From Rhea pennata (lineage: Eukaryota > Chordata > Aves > Rheiformes > Rheidae), in the NCBI RefSeq assembly GCF_028389875.1, contig NC_084664.1, positions 37,768,323 to 37,832,322 of the forward strand: a stretch of 64,000 bases of DNA, given 5' to 3'. Both the position numbers and the translations under genes were made by a program. Shown here in pieces: positions 1 through 13,100 of this stretch. Position 1 is the first letter of the stretch; every line of letters begins with the position of its first letter. Under the pieces are notes generated by a model. That model had not been told where the DNA came from. It saw nothing but the letters and a program-made list of their open reading frames with translations, and did not search any database.

Positions 1-904
1 TACTGAAGTATCTCCTCAACATATGTAAAAATGTGGTCACAGTGCCATAAATCCAATGTGTGGGAAGTGTTGGTACTAATTACTGGTATAGAACCTTGAC
101 ATTAGACATTGCAAAAACCAAGCATCAACTAGATTAGCTCTTTGACAGCAAAGAGATAATTATTAGGCTTGTAGTCTCTTGGAATTCCCTGGACTTATTA
201 AGGCTAGCATACAGCAAAATAGATCAAAGGAGAATAGAAGCCTTTTTCACTGTAATAACATGACCCACCTCTAAGAAAAGGATTGCTTATGATCAAACAA
301 TAAAACACACCACTTAACTGTTTTGTCATGAGTTTTTTTTATAGATGCCCTAATTATATCATTTTCACAGAAGCATTCAAGGAGGTGATTGACTAAAAAT
401 GTCAACAGTTTCTTCCAGGCTGCAGGCTTAGAAAAAGAACCATATATTGAATATTTACTTTCCATTAGCATTTGTCATGATCTATCTATCCAGACAAAGA
501 CAAAACATCAAATTTGTGACTGAATCCACATAGTGAAAACCACACATTCACAGAAATGTGGGATTATGTATCAACTCATCTTAATTCTAGATCCCAAGTA
601 TAACTTGGCAGGCAAAGCCTATTTTCAAAACTATTTAGATCATAAGAACCTGAAGTTCAGCTACACATTTTTTGCATCAGTGGGAGTGTCTAATATGGTA
701 ATACAAATTCTGAAATTCTCAAAACTATTACATTAAAAATTCCAACAGCACATACAAGGCACAGTGTTCATCAAATAAGACACAGAAATTTCAAGTCTGT
801 CATATCTCAAAAATATCAGGACCAACTAAAATAGCGTATCTAGGAAGTGTTTCCATTCTTTCATGTACTTCTCTAGCATTTTGAGGTCTGACTCTGGCAT
901 CTGT

Positions 905-1112
905 AGCTGAGCCCTCCACACTTGCTACAAAACTTTGTCTGGAGTACAGTGCAGTACTGGATCAGTTCACACAGACAGGTGGTGGAATCTCCATCCTTGA
1001 AAGCTTTGAAGACGTGGCAAGACAAAGCCACAGTCTACCTTAACCAACCTTGGCAACAGCCTTGCTTCAAAAGGGAGGAAGGTGGATTAGATGACGTCCA
1101 GAAGTCCTTTTC
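905..1112 (+). mobile_element. CR1 LINE 3'-end fragment, degenerate
   Basis: The stretch reads like the 3' end of a chicken-repeat-1 (CR1) LINE in forward orientation. It has a block resembling 'gtggaatctccatccttgaa', a gap with the usual 'aaagctttgaagacgtggcaagacaaagccac' type of wording, and then a 'ggattagatgacgtccag' block near the end. It is 5' truncated, as is typical of CR1, and heavily diverged. The terminal octamer repeat is not clear. The open frame running through it is incidental. Confidence 0.7.
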
Positions 1113-1125
1113 AACATGGACTTCT

Positions 1126-1392
1126 CTAAAACTGAGACACCAGAACAGTACACTGGCACTTCCTTTTCAAGGAGTCACAGCGAACATACTCCATAAAGAG
1201 ACCAGATTTCAAAACAGCCCTGGCCTGCAAGCAGTTGCCTGAGATTTTGCTATCCAATTGCATGCAATGGCTTTCTAGTTTTGCAGTTTTTTCAGGTTGC
1301 CTGTGCTCATACTTAAGCTTTAGGTCCTTGAGGAAATCATATTCTTCATTCAGTAGGTTTATGGCTTCTCTACCGGCCAAAGCAAGCAACAT
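1126..1392 (-). other. 88-codon open frame of unknown nature, low confidence
   Basis: An ATG-started frame immediately beside the CR1 fragment encodes an 88-residue charged, helix-prone peptide containing NEEYDFLKDLKLKYEHRQPEK. Its composition looks more protein-like than that of most chance frames nearby, and it lies on the HIBADH strand. I do not recognise a family. No good splice donor closes it: the sequence after the helical part reads G|GC rather than G|GT. It could be a processed-pseudogene remnant, an unknown exon or chance. Confidence 0.15.
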
Positions 1393-2739
1393 TAATCAAA
1401 CCATTCCTTTATGGCACAACATATTCATTCAAACCAACTCTTTGCACAAAAACCAGACATAAAAGCTCCTTATTCTTCATACGCAAGTCAGAACCCAACA
1501 ACTGCCATTCACAGCCACTGAATTCCACATACTTACAGTTCACTCTCTTCCCTGTGTCCTCCCTTCCTGGTTCCAGTTAGTACCTCTGTCTTATGGATGT
1601 GGATGACACTTCAGCTTTTTCTAGGGCACTCCACAGTCCAGTGGAACCAGTGTCACACTCTCCCCTACACCCTCATCACATAATTTTCTACATAGATACT
1701 TGAGAGTCCAGCTGTCCAGGAGAGTTATATGCTTCAGTGACTACATGAAAAAAAACAGAGGTGAAGCAAAGCAGTACCTTCAGAACACTGTTCTTGCCCT
1801 TAGCAAACTCTTCCCAAACCCTCTCAAGCAACTCAATCCTGGCCTGAGAAGTTTTATGAGAAAATTCCCTCCTAGGCTAAGCTAGGGCTTTTAGGTCAGC
1901 TAGGCTGACCTTGTTTCTTCTCTCCTTGTGACTTCCTTTCTTCTGAGAATGCTCTTCCTCCAGAACAGTCTCCAATACCTTACTTGCCTTCCCATTTTTA
2001 CTGGAAAGCACCTAGCATTCCATACTTACTTTTTTTCACAAAATACAGTCCCTATCCTCAGAATATAAAAGCAGTGTCATTCAAAATGACTTGCTGCCAG
2101 AAAAAACCCACATTGCTCAGTAGTTCGTAGTCATTCAGTGTTTATAGCTCTCAGCTGCTACCTTCTTGTTGCTTGCCACACACAACTCAGCTAAAGTTCC
2201 TTTTCTTCAGTTGCTCTTCAAAGTGTACAGGTTACTTCCATCATACAGCACACAAATAAGTGCATCATTCAAAAGAAAAATAAAGTTAACAGATGAACAC
2301 AGACACATTCTACAATCAAGTTATTCAGCCTTGAAAAATAACAGGAATATTGCCAAGTCTTAAATAATAAAGTCTAATTCAGTAAGAAAATGTTGCTTCT
2401 ACAAAGCTGTGGTTATATTCTTAACAGATAAAATCTGTACTATGCTGGTTATTTTTTCTTCAAAACCAGTATACTGATATCAAGTTTCCTATGGTACAAC
2501 AACATGGACAAAAACATTTTTTGTTTTGATTTCTAACTAAAAACATTATCAATACTACTCTATTAAAGAAGGTGAAGTGTTGACATTATATTGAGAACAT
2601 AAATACCCCTCATGTAAAATATTGCCTGCAACAAAGAGCTATTACAAAAAAGTCAGTTTAACATAAAAGTTACCAATATTTTTCCGTAGTCCTTTTTCCT
2701 TTCTCAGAGTTACACAATTACTCCCATTAATCTGAATTT

Positions 2740-2808
2740 CCTATGATACCATATGTATGTATCTGTGTACATACATACACATACATATATACACACCTAT
2801 ATATATGA
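2740..2808. repeat. TA/CA-rich simple repeat
   Basis: Imperfect TGTA/CATA/TATA microsatellite in intron 4 of HIBADH, alternating purine and pyrimidine. No function is implied. Confidence 0.7.
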
Positions 2809-5800
2809 TATTGAGTTTGTAATAATTTTAGAATAAATTTATAAAAAAATTATTACCAAGTCCTCTCTGTCTTGTGAGGCATTGCAGTATAGCAATTTTA
2901 ACCATTAAAAGGTTTTGCATAGGTATAAAACTTGAGATCATAATGTAATTGAGTTACTGACAAACTAAAATCTCTCAAATCCTTTTTATAGAAGGTTTAT
3001 TGTTGCAACAAAAATTAATTCACTGCATAATCATTAATGTAACAGAAATTATTCAGTGAAAACACAATGTGTATACTACTATAATTATTGTCATTTTATA
3101 GCTTTAATACATATCTAGGGGGAAGGTTGAATGTAGTAAACGTATCAGACAATATATTATTACCCAGTATTACACACACTCAACCACCTCACTGGCATTA
3201 TAAAGTGACTATTTTAGATTTTATACTTTTTGTTGCTTACTTTATTGGGTCATTTCTGATATGTAAGGTAGGGCACTGTAAGATAAGAGAAAAAAGCAAT
3301 GATTTAAATGCATACATGCACATAATTTAACATGTTTCCTGTCTACCAAAAAAGTCCATAGGTGAGATTTTTAAACATTTTATGTAAACTACCTATTGCT
3401 TGAAATACTATTTCTGAAGTGAGTATTTTTAAAAAGTCAAATACAAACATGTAATTATGTACTTGAAATGCAACTGAAGATGACAAATTTTCAGCTCACT
3501 GATGGCACCTCATTTAATTATTATTTTAGTTTTTTAGAAGACACAAAGATCTAAAATTAGTTTTTAACACATGTAGTTTACAAACCAAAGTCAGAAATGC
3601 TTTGTTATTGCAGAACTGAGGAGCCAGAGAGGAAATCTCCTGCCTGTTGTGCTAATCAATAATTTTTTAATTCTTTCAATAGAGTAATACTTTGAAACAG
3701 ACAACTAAATGAGTAACACACACAGAAAATATATTCTTACAGCTTTCCTTCCCTCTTGCTTGTCAAATGAAGACAGTCATAAGAAAACTAGAAAAAATTA
3801 GAATTTTTTATTCAAGTTGCTGTTGATTTTTTTTTTACTCTGATAACCATATTTTCTTCACTATTCAACAAACCAGCCACTTCTGTTTCACTGACACTCC
3901 AACCTACATCCTACTTTGTCACAGTGTAACTTCTTTTCTCTATTTCTTCTTTCTCTCATCCTCCTGCCCACAGAATATTACTGGTTTTGCATGGTATAAA
4001 AAGAAAATGAGTAATCAGACGCACGGTAGATTGCTAACACGTCATTCTATGATATAATTCATTCCTTTTCTTACAAACACCTTCAGTGTTTTGTGATAGC
4101 CCTCATCTAACCATTTTCACTAGCAAAGAATAATCCGTTTGCAATTAAAAAATACAGTCATGTATAGAGATTTTTCTTATTAGATAGTGTTCTGGAAGGA
4201 AGAAGTTCTGCAATCTCTCCACAGTTTTTCCAGTTAGGTACAGCCCTGAACAAAGGTACAGGAAAAGTGCAGCTATGTGAGAAAGTCTTCTGAAATGAGT
4301 AACAGGACTGACCTTTGAAAAGTGACTATACTTCTTCAAGACACTGCTCCTAACTGTTCTTGTTCATGCTCCATTATCTAATATATGCCAGCAACGATCA
4401 ACTTCTAAAGTGGATTCTGCAATTTCATTTCCAAGACTACTAGAGGCTTCTGAAGTTTTACCCCACAATCATTCTTTATTTGAATATTTTAAATCTAGTT
4501 TACCAAATGATGGTCCTTTACTCCCTTAAACTTGTGAAACCAATAGTCTTGGGCATCTACTTTAAAAGCTTGAGTGTATTTTCTATAGAGGCAGCTTTAA
4601 TTTCTTTCTCTACAATTACTTCCAAGCAAGTATTAGCTGGAGTTAAAACCAGAGGCTAGAAATTTCAGATATTACTATTAGTGTGGTATCTTTACTTTGC
4701 CACAAACTGTTTCAGAAAAGAAAAACAAACAAAAAAATGATTTTTTTTGTCGTATCATATCCCTATAGATGAGATTATTTAGCAGTATGCAGAAACTTTT
4801 TCTCCCCTTAAAAAAGGCATTTCTGTACTTTTTGAACTTTCATATTAGTAAAAATATTACTAGGAACCATAACTGCAAAAAATCATACGCAGTTACATCT
4901 CTTGCATACTTGTAAATATTTCTTCAAAAAACCTTCTGACAATAAAGTAGCCACTTTTCAAATTTTCTAAACACCACATGCCACGTATTTAAGTATTTCC
5001 ATTTTTACTCATCTGAGCCAAAAACATTTACAAACAGAAGGAAAAAAAATCAGAAGTGTCTATATAGGAAATAACTCCTGTAAAGTTTAAAGCAGTAAGT
5101 ATACAATACCATAAAGTCTTGCCGCTCTAAAATGACTGTAGCTGTAAGTGATTATAGTAATTAAACATTCTCATTACACTCTTTTATTGATTTTTCTACT
5201 TTAAAAATCTATTTCTAAAACCATTTTAAAAATGTGCAAAACAATATACAATATTAGCATGGTTTTGACACAATTTGCATACACACATATTATTCAGATC
5301 AAATGGAAAAGCAAAGAGAATTCTGTCTTCTAGATTCTCTAAAAGAAATTTATTTGTTCTTCTTCCACCCTCCAATTTTTATCTAGCTACCTCAATCAAT
5401 GCATCAGATCTTAAATGTATACTATTATTCTATTTTTTCTTTTAATACAGACATTTCTGTTTCTCACCTCTGAGCTGTGGTTCCCATTCCAACTTTCATT
5501 ACCACTAGTATCATTCTGAACTGAACCGCTAGACACAGAATCAAAACTGCATTATGATTAGGGCCTATAAGCAAAACACTAACTCACAGAGATTCATTCT
5601 CAAAAACCATTATTTTTAATGAGGCCACTTTACTTTTGGAATCTTGGCAAAAAACAGTCATTTACTCTAGTCCTAGAGCAATGACTGCAAAATGGGAAAA
5701 TATAAAGATTACATGCAATGTAAAATCTGCACGTGTATATTATTACACAACAAAAGCATGATATGCTAGGAAAGAGGCTTGTCAAACTATAAATGTTTGT

Positions 5801-7178
5801 TAATGAAAAGAACAGTTTTATTCCAAACCCGTCTACTGTATTAGATTTGATAGAACAAGTGTTAACTAAATTTCGTGCTTAAAAGCTTTGATGAGAAAAT
5901 CTAACACGTTAAACTAAGAAATAGTTCAAGGACAGCAGGAGGCAATTCCAGAACACAGGCACAATCTATAAAGGCAAACTACCACAGCTTTTTGATGTTA
6001 AGTATCTAGCAATATCAGTATACAACAAAGCTTAGAGGCAGGCTGTTGTATCAAGTTTAAAAGTTTAATATCCAGGGTCAAAAGCCTCAATTACCCATTC
6101 TACTACTACTTTTCTTAGTGAAGTTAGTTTTAAGTAGGATTTGCTTAAAATGTTACCGAAATTATCATACAGGGTTTTTTTATTCCTTCAATATCTGAAT
6201 TTTTGGTATTTTCATTATGCTGCATCTCAGGCACTCAAGACAAGGGCAAAATATACACGTTTGCACTTCAACAAGGTGGGAGGTCAGAGACATTTACTTT
6301 GAAAACATATACATTTCTTAAAATGGATTATGCACATTAAATGGCCTAAGAAAAAGAGCAGTGGCACAAGAGAGGTGGCACTTAGTAAAACTGCAGATGA
6401 AGTACCACAGCAGCACATTAGAATCATCCATATAAGGTGAAAGCATAAAAGCACACATTAAAAAAAATGGGGGAATAAATTTCCCCCTTACTCAAACTAC
6501 AGATCTGTTATGATTTTGACTGTATTACTGTGTTAAATTTATTAAATAGGCCATGTGACATATTATTAGTTATTTAATAATTTAAGTAGTGAAAGAATAT
6601 TTTATAGTTATTTCTAATGGGTATGTGCTTTCTTCTGTCCATTTAGAAAAGACAATAGTGTGCATTAAAATGATAGTTGAAAAAAAGAGAAAATATATCT
6701 TTTTAAGAAAAAGAAGTGGAAGAAAATAAACAATTTCACAACCATACTTTTTCAACTTTACTTTGAGTACAGCAAGATGTCTTTGCACTTGAAATAGAAA
6801 ACGACATGGATTCTTCCACATATTCTTCTATGCCTAATCACTCCACATTTTTTAGGAAATTATTTTGAACTTCAAAGTGGATGAATCTAAGTTAATTAAA
6901 TTAAATTGGAATATAATTCTGTTGTTACCACATTACCAAAGCAAAAATACTACTTGGAAATACCCCAACATAGGGATTTTAACAGTTTTTACCTTTCATT
7001 TGTAAACAAAATCTAGGATTAAAATCACCTTGTTTTCTAGGAATATTAATTAACATTGTCAGATATTCTAAATTAAACCCGAAAAGTTGGAGAAAATTAA
7101 TGTAGTGGGAGGGCATAATGTCTTCTGCACAAATCTTTACAAATTCCTCAATTGCCTATTTTAAGCAGACTGGGCTGC

Positions 7179-7193
7179 AACGCCACCTGGTGG
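7179..7193 (-). promoter_or_regulatory. Candidate CTCF-type motif
   Basis: Read on the minus strand the 15 bases are CCACCAGGTGGCGTT. This fits the known CTCF core (CC-A-S-Y-AG-R-K-GGC-R) at all core positions, and GCAG follows. It lies in HIBADH intron 4 within A+T-rich DNA, so the local GC-rich match stands out. Motif resemblance only; binding is inferred. Confidence 0.35.
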
Positions 7194-10100
7194 CTTAGAA
7201 AAAATAACAGTACAATAACAGTGCTTAATGGCTTGGAAAATATGCAATATTCCATAAAAATACCAAACATGGCAACAATGTTTAAGTTAATCATTTGCAT
7301 TTCTCAATCCACAAGTCTCTTTTACATTGTTGCTTTAAGTGTGCAGTATTCTAGTTAAGTTTTAAAGTTCACACACCGAGATTTAACTTTGGCTAGGATT
7401 TTACAATTGCTTTATATCATTTGAGTTGAACTTCCAGCTGAGTATATTATACTGTATACAGTTGTATATGAACACACAGAGTCTAATTCACAGAATTAGA
7501 TGCAAAAGCTGACTTTATTTCCTCATCTGAGGAAAAATCGAATGCATGAGAAGTCTAAAAGGAAGGTTACTGAAATGCTTTGTAAAATTACACTGTATAA
7601 TTAATTCCATAGTAAGAATGTTTTTATGGTGTGTGTTGGTGACCTTTTATTACCATCAAGTTCACAATGCTGGTGGGCTGCCTTTTAATCCCTCCGCAGA
7701 CAAAGGCCCTAAATAAACACAGATCCCTTCCTGGGAAAAAGTCCTCTCTGGTTAAATGGTAAGGAAATGAGTAAATCATTAGTAATCTTTAAAGCCAAAG
7801 CTATAAACTCAAGTTACCTTAAGTTAAAATGAAAGTGTCCTGCAAGAGTTTCAAAGTTCTGTCACAGATAGAAATCTCCAGCTCTTGACTCCAGACTAGG
7901 CGCCAGCTGATAAACAAACAATTTAAGTCAAGAGCTGGAGAATTCCCAGCTTTTTCATTTAATGGCTTTGGCCAAGAGTATTTATTGCCTCCAGTTTTAT
8001 TCTCACTTAGCTCTAAGAGGAAATTTAAACTCATCATTATCTTAAAGCCCCATATGGGCCACAGTCAGCTCACCTGATAGAGCTCCTTTTACTCTGCATT
8101 AGTTCTAGTCCCCACTAGAAGTGATGTAATAGTGTAAACTAATTAAATGTAGTTTTAGGCTGACTTTTTAATAGGCTAAATAAATTTTGTTCAATATAGT
8201 TTATATTCCCACTTGGGGCAGTAATGACTCCAAAAAGTTTAACTTTACAGTTTCCAGTCCAAACTACTAGCAGTTTACCCCATAAAGGGCAATTGGAACA
8301 AACAAACAAAGCCCCTGAACAAGCGCATCCAAATGTTAAAAGCAACTGCTCTTGAAATTCTTTGCCATAATTTGATTCATTGGCACAAAAAGGTACACAA
8401 AACTGTGAAAAAGTAGACTGTATAACAATGCTGATATTTCAGACAACATGTTTCAGGAATGCGAGGACATATAAAGTGAAAATTTTTTATTCAGTACCTG
8501 TTCTACTTTTAGAACGAAAATTAGCAGAATTGTAGAGCTGGAAGTTAAATATTAACCAAGTATTTCTGATTAAGCCAAAGTGTTGAATGCAGTGAACAAA
8601 TAAAACACAAAAATATTTTATCCTAACTCAACAGAAAGATAAGAGTTATCCCATGCTTCAGGTAACACTTCCCTCTACTCTATAAGCATATACATAGCAG
8701 TTTAGAATTCTTTAATGTAAATTCTAGTGCTTATTTCACCTCAGGGATTTTTAAATTCATCATGACTTAGATTCAGCAGTAGTCATCTCATCCCAGCCAT
8801 TTCCCTGCAATAAAACACACAAGTCCTGTGTATTAATAGTTTAGAGTCCTTTTACTTAAGAAATCAGTTTCACAAATGTCAGAGAGAGAATTGAGCTTAG
8901 CAAAAAGTCTGATTATCATTCCTAAAGGGTTAAGAGAACTCAAACTTGAAACCAGGTTTGTACTCCCCTCCCACCCAATCCCCTCCCTTCAAAATACTTT
9001 CCTAGCCCGACTTGGCTGAAAAAGCCAATTAATTGTTCCAGTGTCTGCCAAGACTTCTTATTCCTTTAAAAATGCGGATAGTGGGTTTGAGACAGCTGGC
9101 TGTTCCAAACCCAGGTAACACCCCTAAATGTGGAAAGAATGAAGGAACATGAATCATGATTAGTATTTTAAATGGATTTGTAATGAAACAGACAGACAGA
9201 TATCTTAAAGCTACTATACTTCCACTACGTATTACTTAAAAAAAAATAGTAATAAAAAAAAGCTGGTATCTAGATGTCTCTGCAGTTCCACCAAGCTTAT
9301 GGAAGCAGTTTACTGCAAATTGTATTAAAATATGTGAAACTAGTTATTTCTACCTTTATTAGAAACTAATAATCTAGACAATTTTTAACACACACATGAT
9401 ACCACAGACAAGAACTTTTCTGAAGGCTTTCAGAAGACAGCTTAAGCTATTGACATCACAACAAAAACTAGTCATTTTAGGTCAAGGTAAGGTCACTGCA
9501 AGGCAAAGAAAAGAAACCGTTATGACAGTTGTCTGCCAAGTATCTGGCTTAGCACTGAGCAGAGAACTGCAATTAAATTCTTATTTACTTTTCTACAAGA
9601 AAAAGAGGTCTAAAAGATACTACAGTACTGGAGAAAACAAGAAAAAAAATCCATAAACTCATTTTGCAACATCTCTGCTCACAATAAGAAATTCCTAGTT
9701 GATTAAGCTGCACATTGAGCCATTTTACAGAGACTCTCATTAAACAAGCAATGAATGTAAATAAAACATTCAAAAATGAATAGTTAATAACGAAAATATA
9801 ACTTAAAGAGTTATATTATTATATTGCATTATTGTATTAATATAAATTATGTTTTCCTTTGTATTTCAGAAGGGGCAATAGTTATTCATATCGGTTGATT
9901 GCATTTCTGCTATTACCAATTAAATACACCAGATTTATTTTTTTGTCTTTCCTCTAAACTTCAGTTTTAACCCATAGGTCATATTTTGGTAAATAACCTT
10001 CTGTCTGAATAAACAGAAACATCTGTATATAATGTACTCTCTTTTCAAAGTCCTTCTTAATGAACATGTATACTAAAACACAGGTAGATCAATTGGGTAA

Positions 10101-13100
10101 CTGCGAGCAAATATGTAAGTTGTAAACACTGGGAAAAAATGACTAGTTTCCATAAACAGGTAAAAATCAACAAAGGAAAATAAAATCAGCAATTAATTTC
10201 TGGAGAATTTTGACATCTTTCTATTCATTTTTAGTTTGTTCGATTTTGTTCGTTTGTTTAAGGAAAATAAAGCTGAGCTGACTGTAATTACACCAGCTTT
10301 ATTTTTGCCCTCCCTAGCTTTGATTTCCATGTGGTTTATTTAAATATATAAAAATAATGGAGCTCTATCGCATCACAGTAAGAGCTTATTCACATAGACA
10401 ATTAAATCTGTTGCCTTTCACTATCTGATTAGGGAGGCAAATTAATTAAGGGCTGCACAAAATGAGCTCCCAAGTAAGCTATGCAAGTTATACTACCCTC
10501 AAAAAATATACCCTCAGCTTTGTAAGTTCAGAACAAGCATGCAACAGATTCAGTTAAAACAACACATGCAAGTGAACAACAGAAGGGAATAACTCTCCCC
10601 AGAAAGGTATCAAAATAGCTGCTAAATGTTATTGGAGTGTGTAAAGTTAAAGACAAAGTCCAGTGGTTTTAGCAACCTATATAAGCATTAGAAATAGCAA
10701 AAATGCTATAGTAAAGTTGCACACTAATAAACAAAACACTCCTGCTAGCTCCTTTTGCAACTGCACTATACGCCAGGTACTTACAGACAAGTACCTTGCA
10801 GCTAATAAACCTTCTCCACTTCTCTTTCCTCACAAAATCACGTATATTTTGTCATTAGAAACCCAGGGCAACAACTGGAATTTAGAAAATGTGTTTTATT
10901 CATCAGCAAGTGTGCATATTCAAGTTGTTAGAGAACCAAGCGATAAAGATTAAAGAATGCTCATTCCCAGATGATACCTTGTTAGAAGCAGCAGTACACA
11001 TACTAGAGTGGATGCAGAAAAAATGGGCAGTATTTCTGCTTCAGTTAAAGGGTTAGGAAATGAGGGTCAGCATTTGAAATGGCAGCCATAGCCATAGAAC
11101 ATAATTCTGCTTCAAGATCATGTTTGCAGGAGACACTGCTTTGAAAATAAGCATAATATATTCTAATTTAATACTATCCCCTTTCCATTAAAGCCAGAAA
11201 GGAATAGAAATCATTGTGATAAATTGTATTTCAAGAGTTAGATACTGAAAATAGAAAACAACATATCCTTGAACTTAAGTGACACTAAATAACAAAACCT
11301 CTATGTTTTCCTCAGGCACAGTAAACCTGAAGGATATTTTAAAATAATTAAAACAGTTAGATATAGGCGATCCCCATGTCGCTGGTCTGCTTAAAAAAAA
11401 AAGAAAAAAAAAAGCTCATTCACAAGCAACATTCTGCTATACTTATGCAATATTTGCAAAATAAAAACTTAACATTTCATGAAGAGTCCACCCAAATCAC
11501 ATCTAGAATGCCAACTCCACAAAGTTTTTTGAAATCTTTGAGTTTCCAAAGAAAAATAGCTTAGTAGTACAAGACAGTTTCCACTGCTGACCCTTAACAG
11601 CCACTAAGGGCAACCCTCTTCAACTTGCACTATATTCCCATTGAAAAACATGGAATTAAGTAGATGCTTAAGTGCTTTATATTGAATTGGAGCTCTACAG
11701 ATGTACTATATTATGAGCTAATGCATAGCTACTTCTAAAGATATGCTTTCCCATAGCTGCATGTAATTTAAATTTCTCGATCCTTAGCAATAAAGGGATA
11801 TCAGTGAGAAGGGTATTAAAATTAAAGATGTGATAGTGATGGACTAATTTAATCATGTGTCTTCTGATATCAGCTGTTTCTGGAAGCTCCTGCTTCCAGA
11901 GTCCACAACTGCAAATAGTGCCTTTTAGTATTTATTAAAGTTTTAGCTTTCAGTGCATGTGAAAGCTTGTAAATGATAATGCCAACAAGCTAAAAATAAA
12001 TAAATAAAAAGTTAAAATGAATTGTCTTTAATCAAGATTTAGAAGGTTTAATCTATAATTAACATATGGAGTTACAAAAATATACAAGAGAGAGATCTTC
12101 AAATGCTTCAATGGGATCTAGAGCCCCACAGTCCAATAAACTATTGAGAACTGTCTCCATAGTTAAATTTGTTTTCTTCTCCCTCTCTTGGCAATGTAAC
12201 AGAAGACAAAATAACAACACAGCAGATTTAATAATTATTGTTTGTCCAATCAGTAAGTTACTCTACAGATCTGCATGAACTACCTGAAAATAGAAGACTT
12301 CAAAATGATGAGTACACTGTAGAGCTGCCAACCAATTTATCCTCTCCACATTTTGCTTTCCATCGAGTAGCTTTTTCTTCTAAGTAACTCCTAGCAAAGC
12401 GGAGAGGAAAAAGAGCTGTTTTATTTTACTGCTTCTTGACAAATACAATTAAAGAACTGACTCAGAAACTTACCTGTTCTTTTTAGCTAGTAGTATTATC
12501 TGGTCTAATAAAAACTTTTATCTCTCTCAATACAACTTCCTTTCTTCCTATTCTTAAACCAACAGGTAAAAGAACACCGTTACTATGTTACCATGATTAG
12601 TACTCAAACATCACAGATAGATACTATTCCTATGGCAAGAATTTAAATAGCATAATAATGCAGTGCTATGGTAAGAATTTATGACTAAAAAGAGATAAAA
12701 CTCCTCTGTGGGTTGGCATTCAGGAGTAAAGGAAAACTACAACTCACACTACTTTTAGACTTGGAGACAGTAGTATCTAAGTAGCAATTTACATGTATCC
12801 CACAAGAAATGGAAGAGCGGTAGCAAACACCACTCTCAGCCTCAGAGGGTTACATTTGACTGACAACTGCATTTGGCCTGTTTTTTCTCTTGTCTTGGCT
12901 CCATCTATTTCCTTACTTGCATTGGCCAGCTATAGGCCTTTCAATGGAACATCCACTGTACATTCTCGTATTCACTGTCCAAAAAGTTTGTACTGCCAGA
13001 AGCCAGGAGATGGTTGCTGCTTCCTCGAAGCATGTCATTGGGTAGGGGCAGATGCAATTAGTGGGCAGGCAGGAGTGGGTGTGTGGCGCATGTGCATTCG

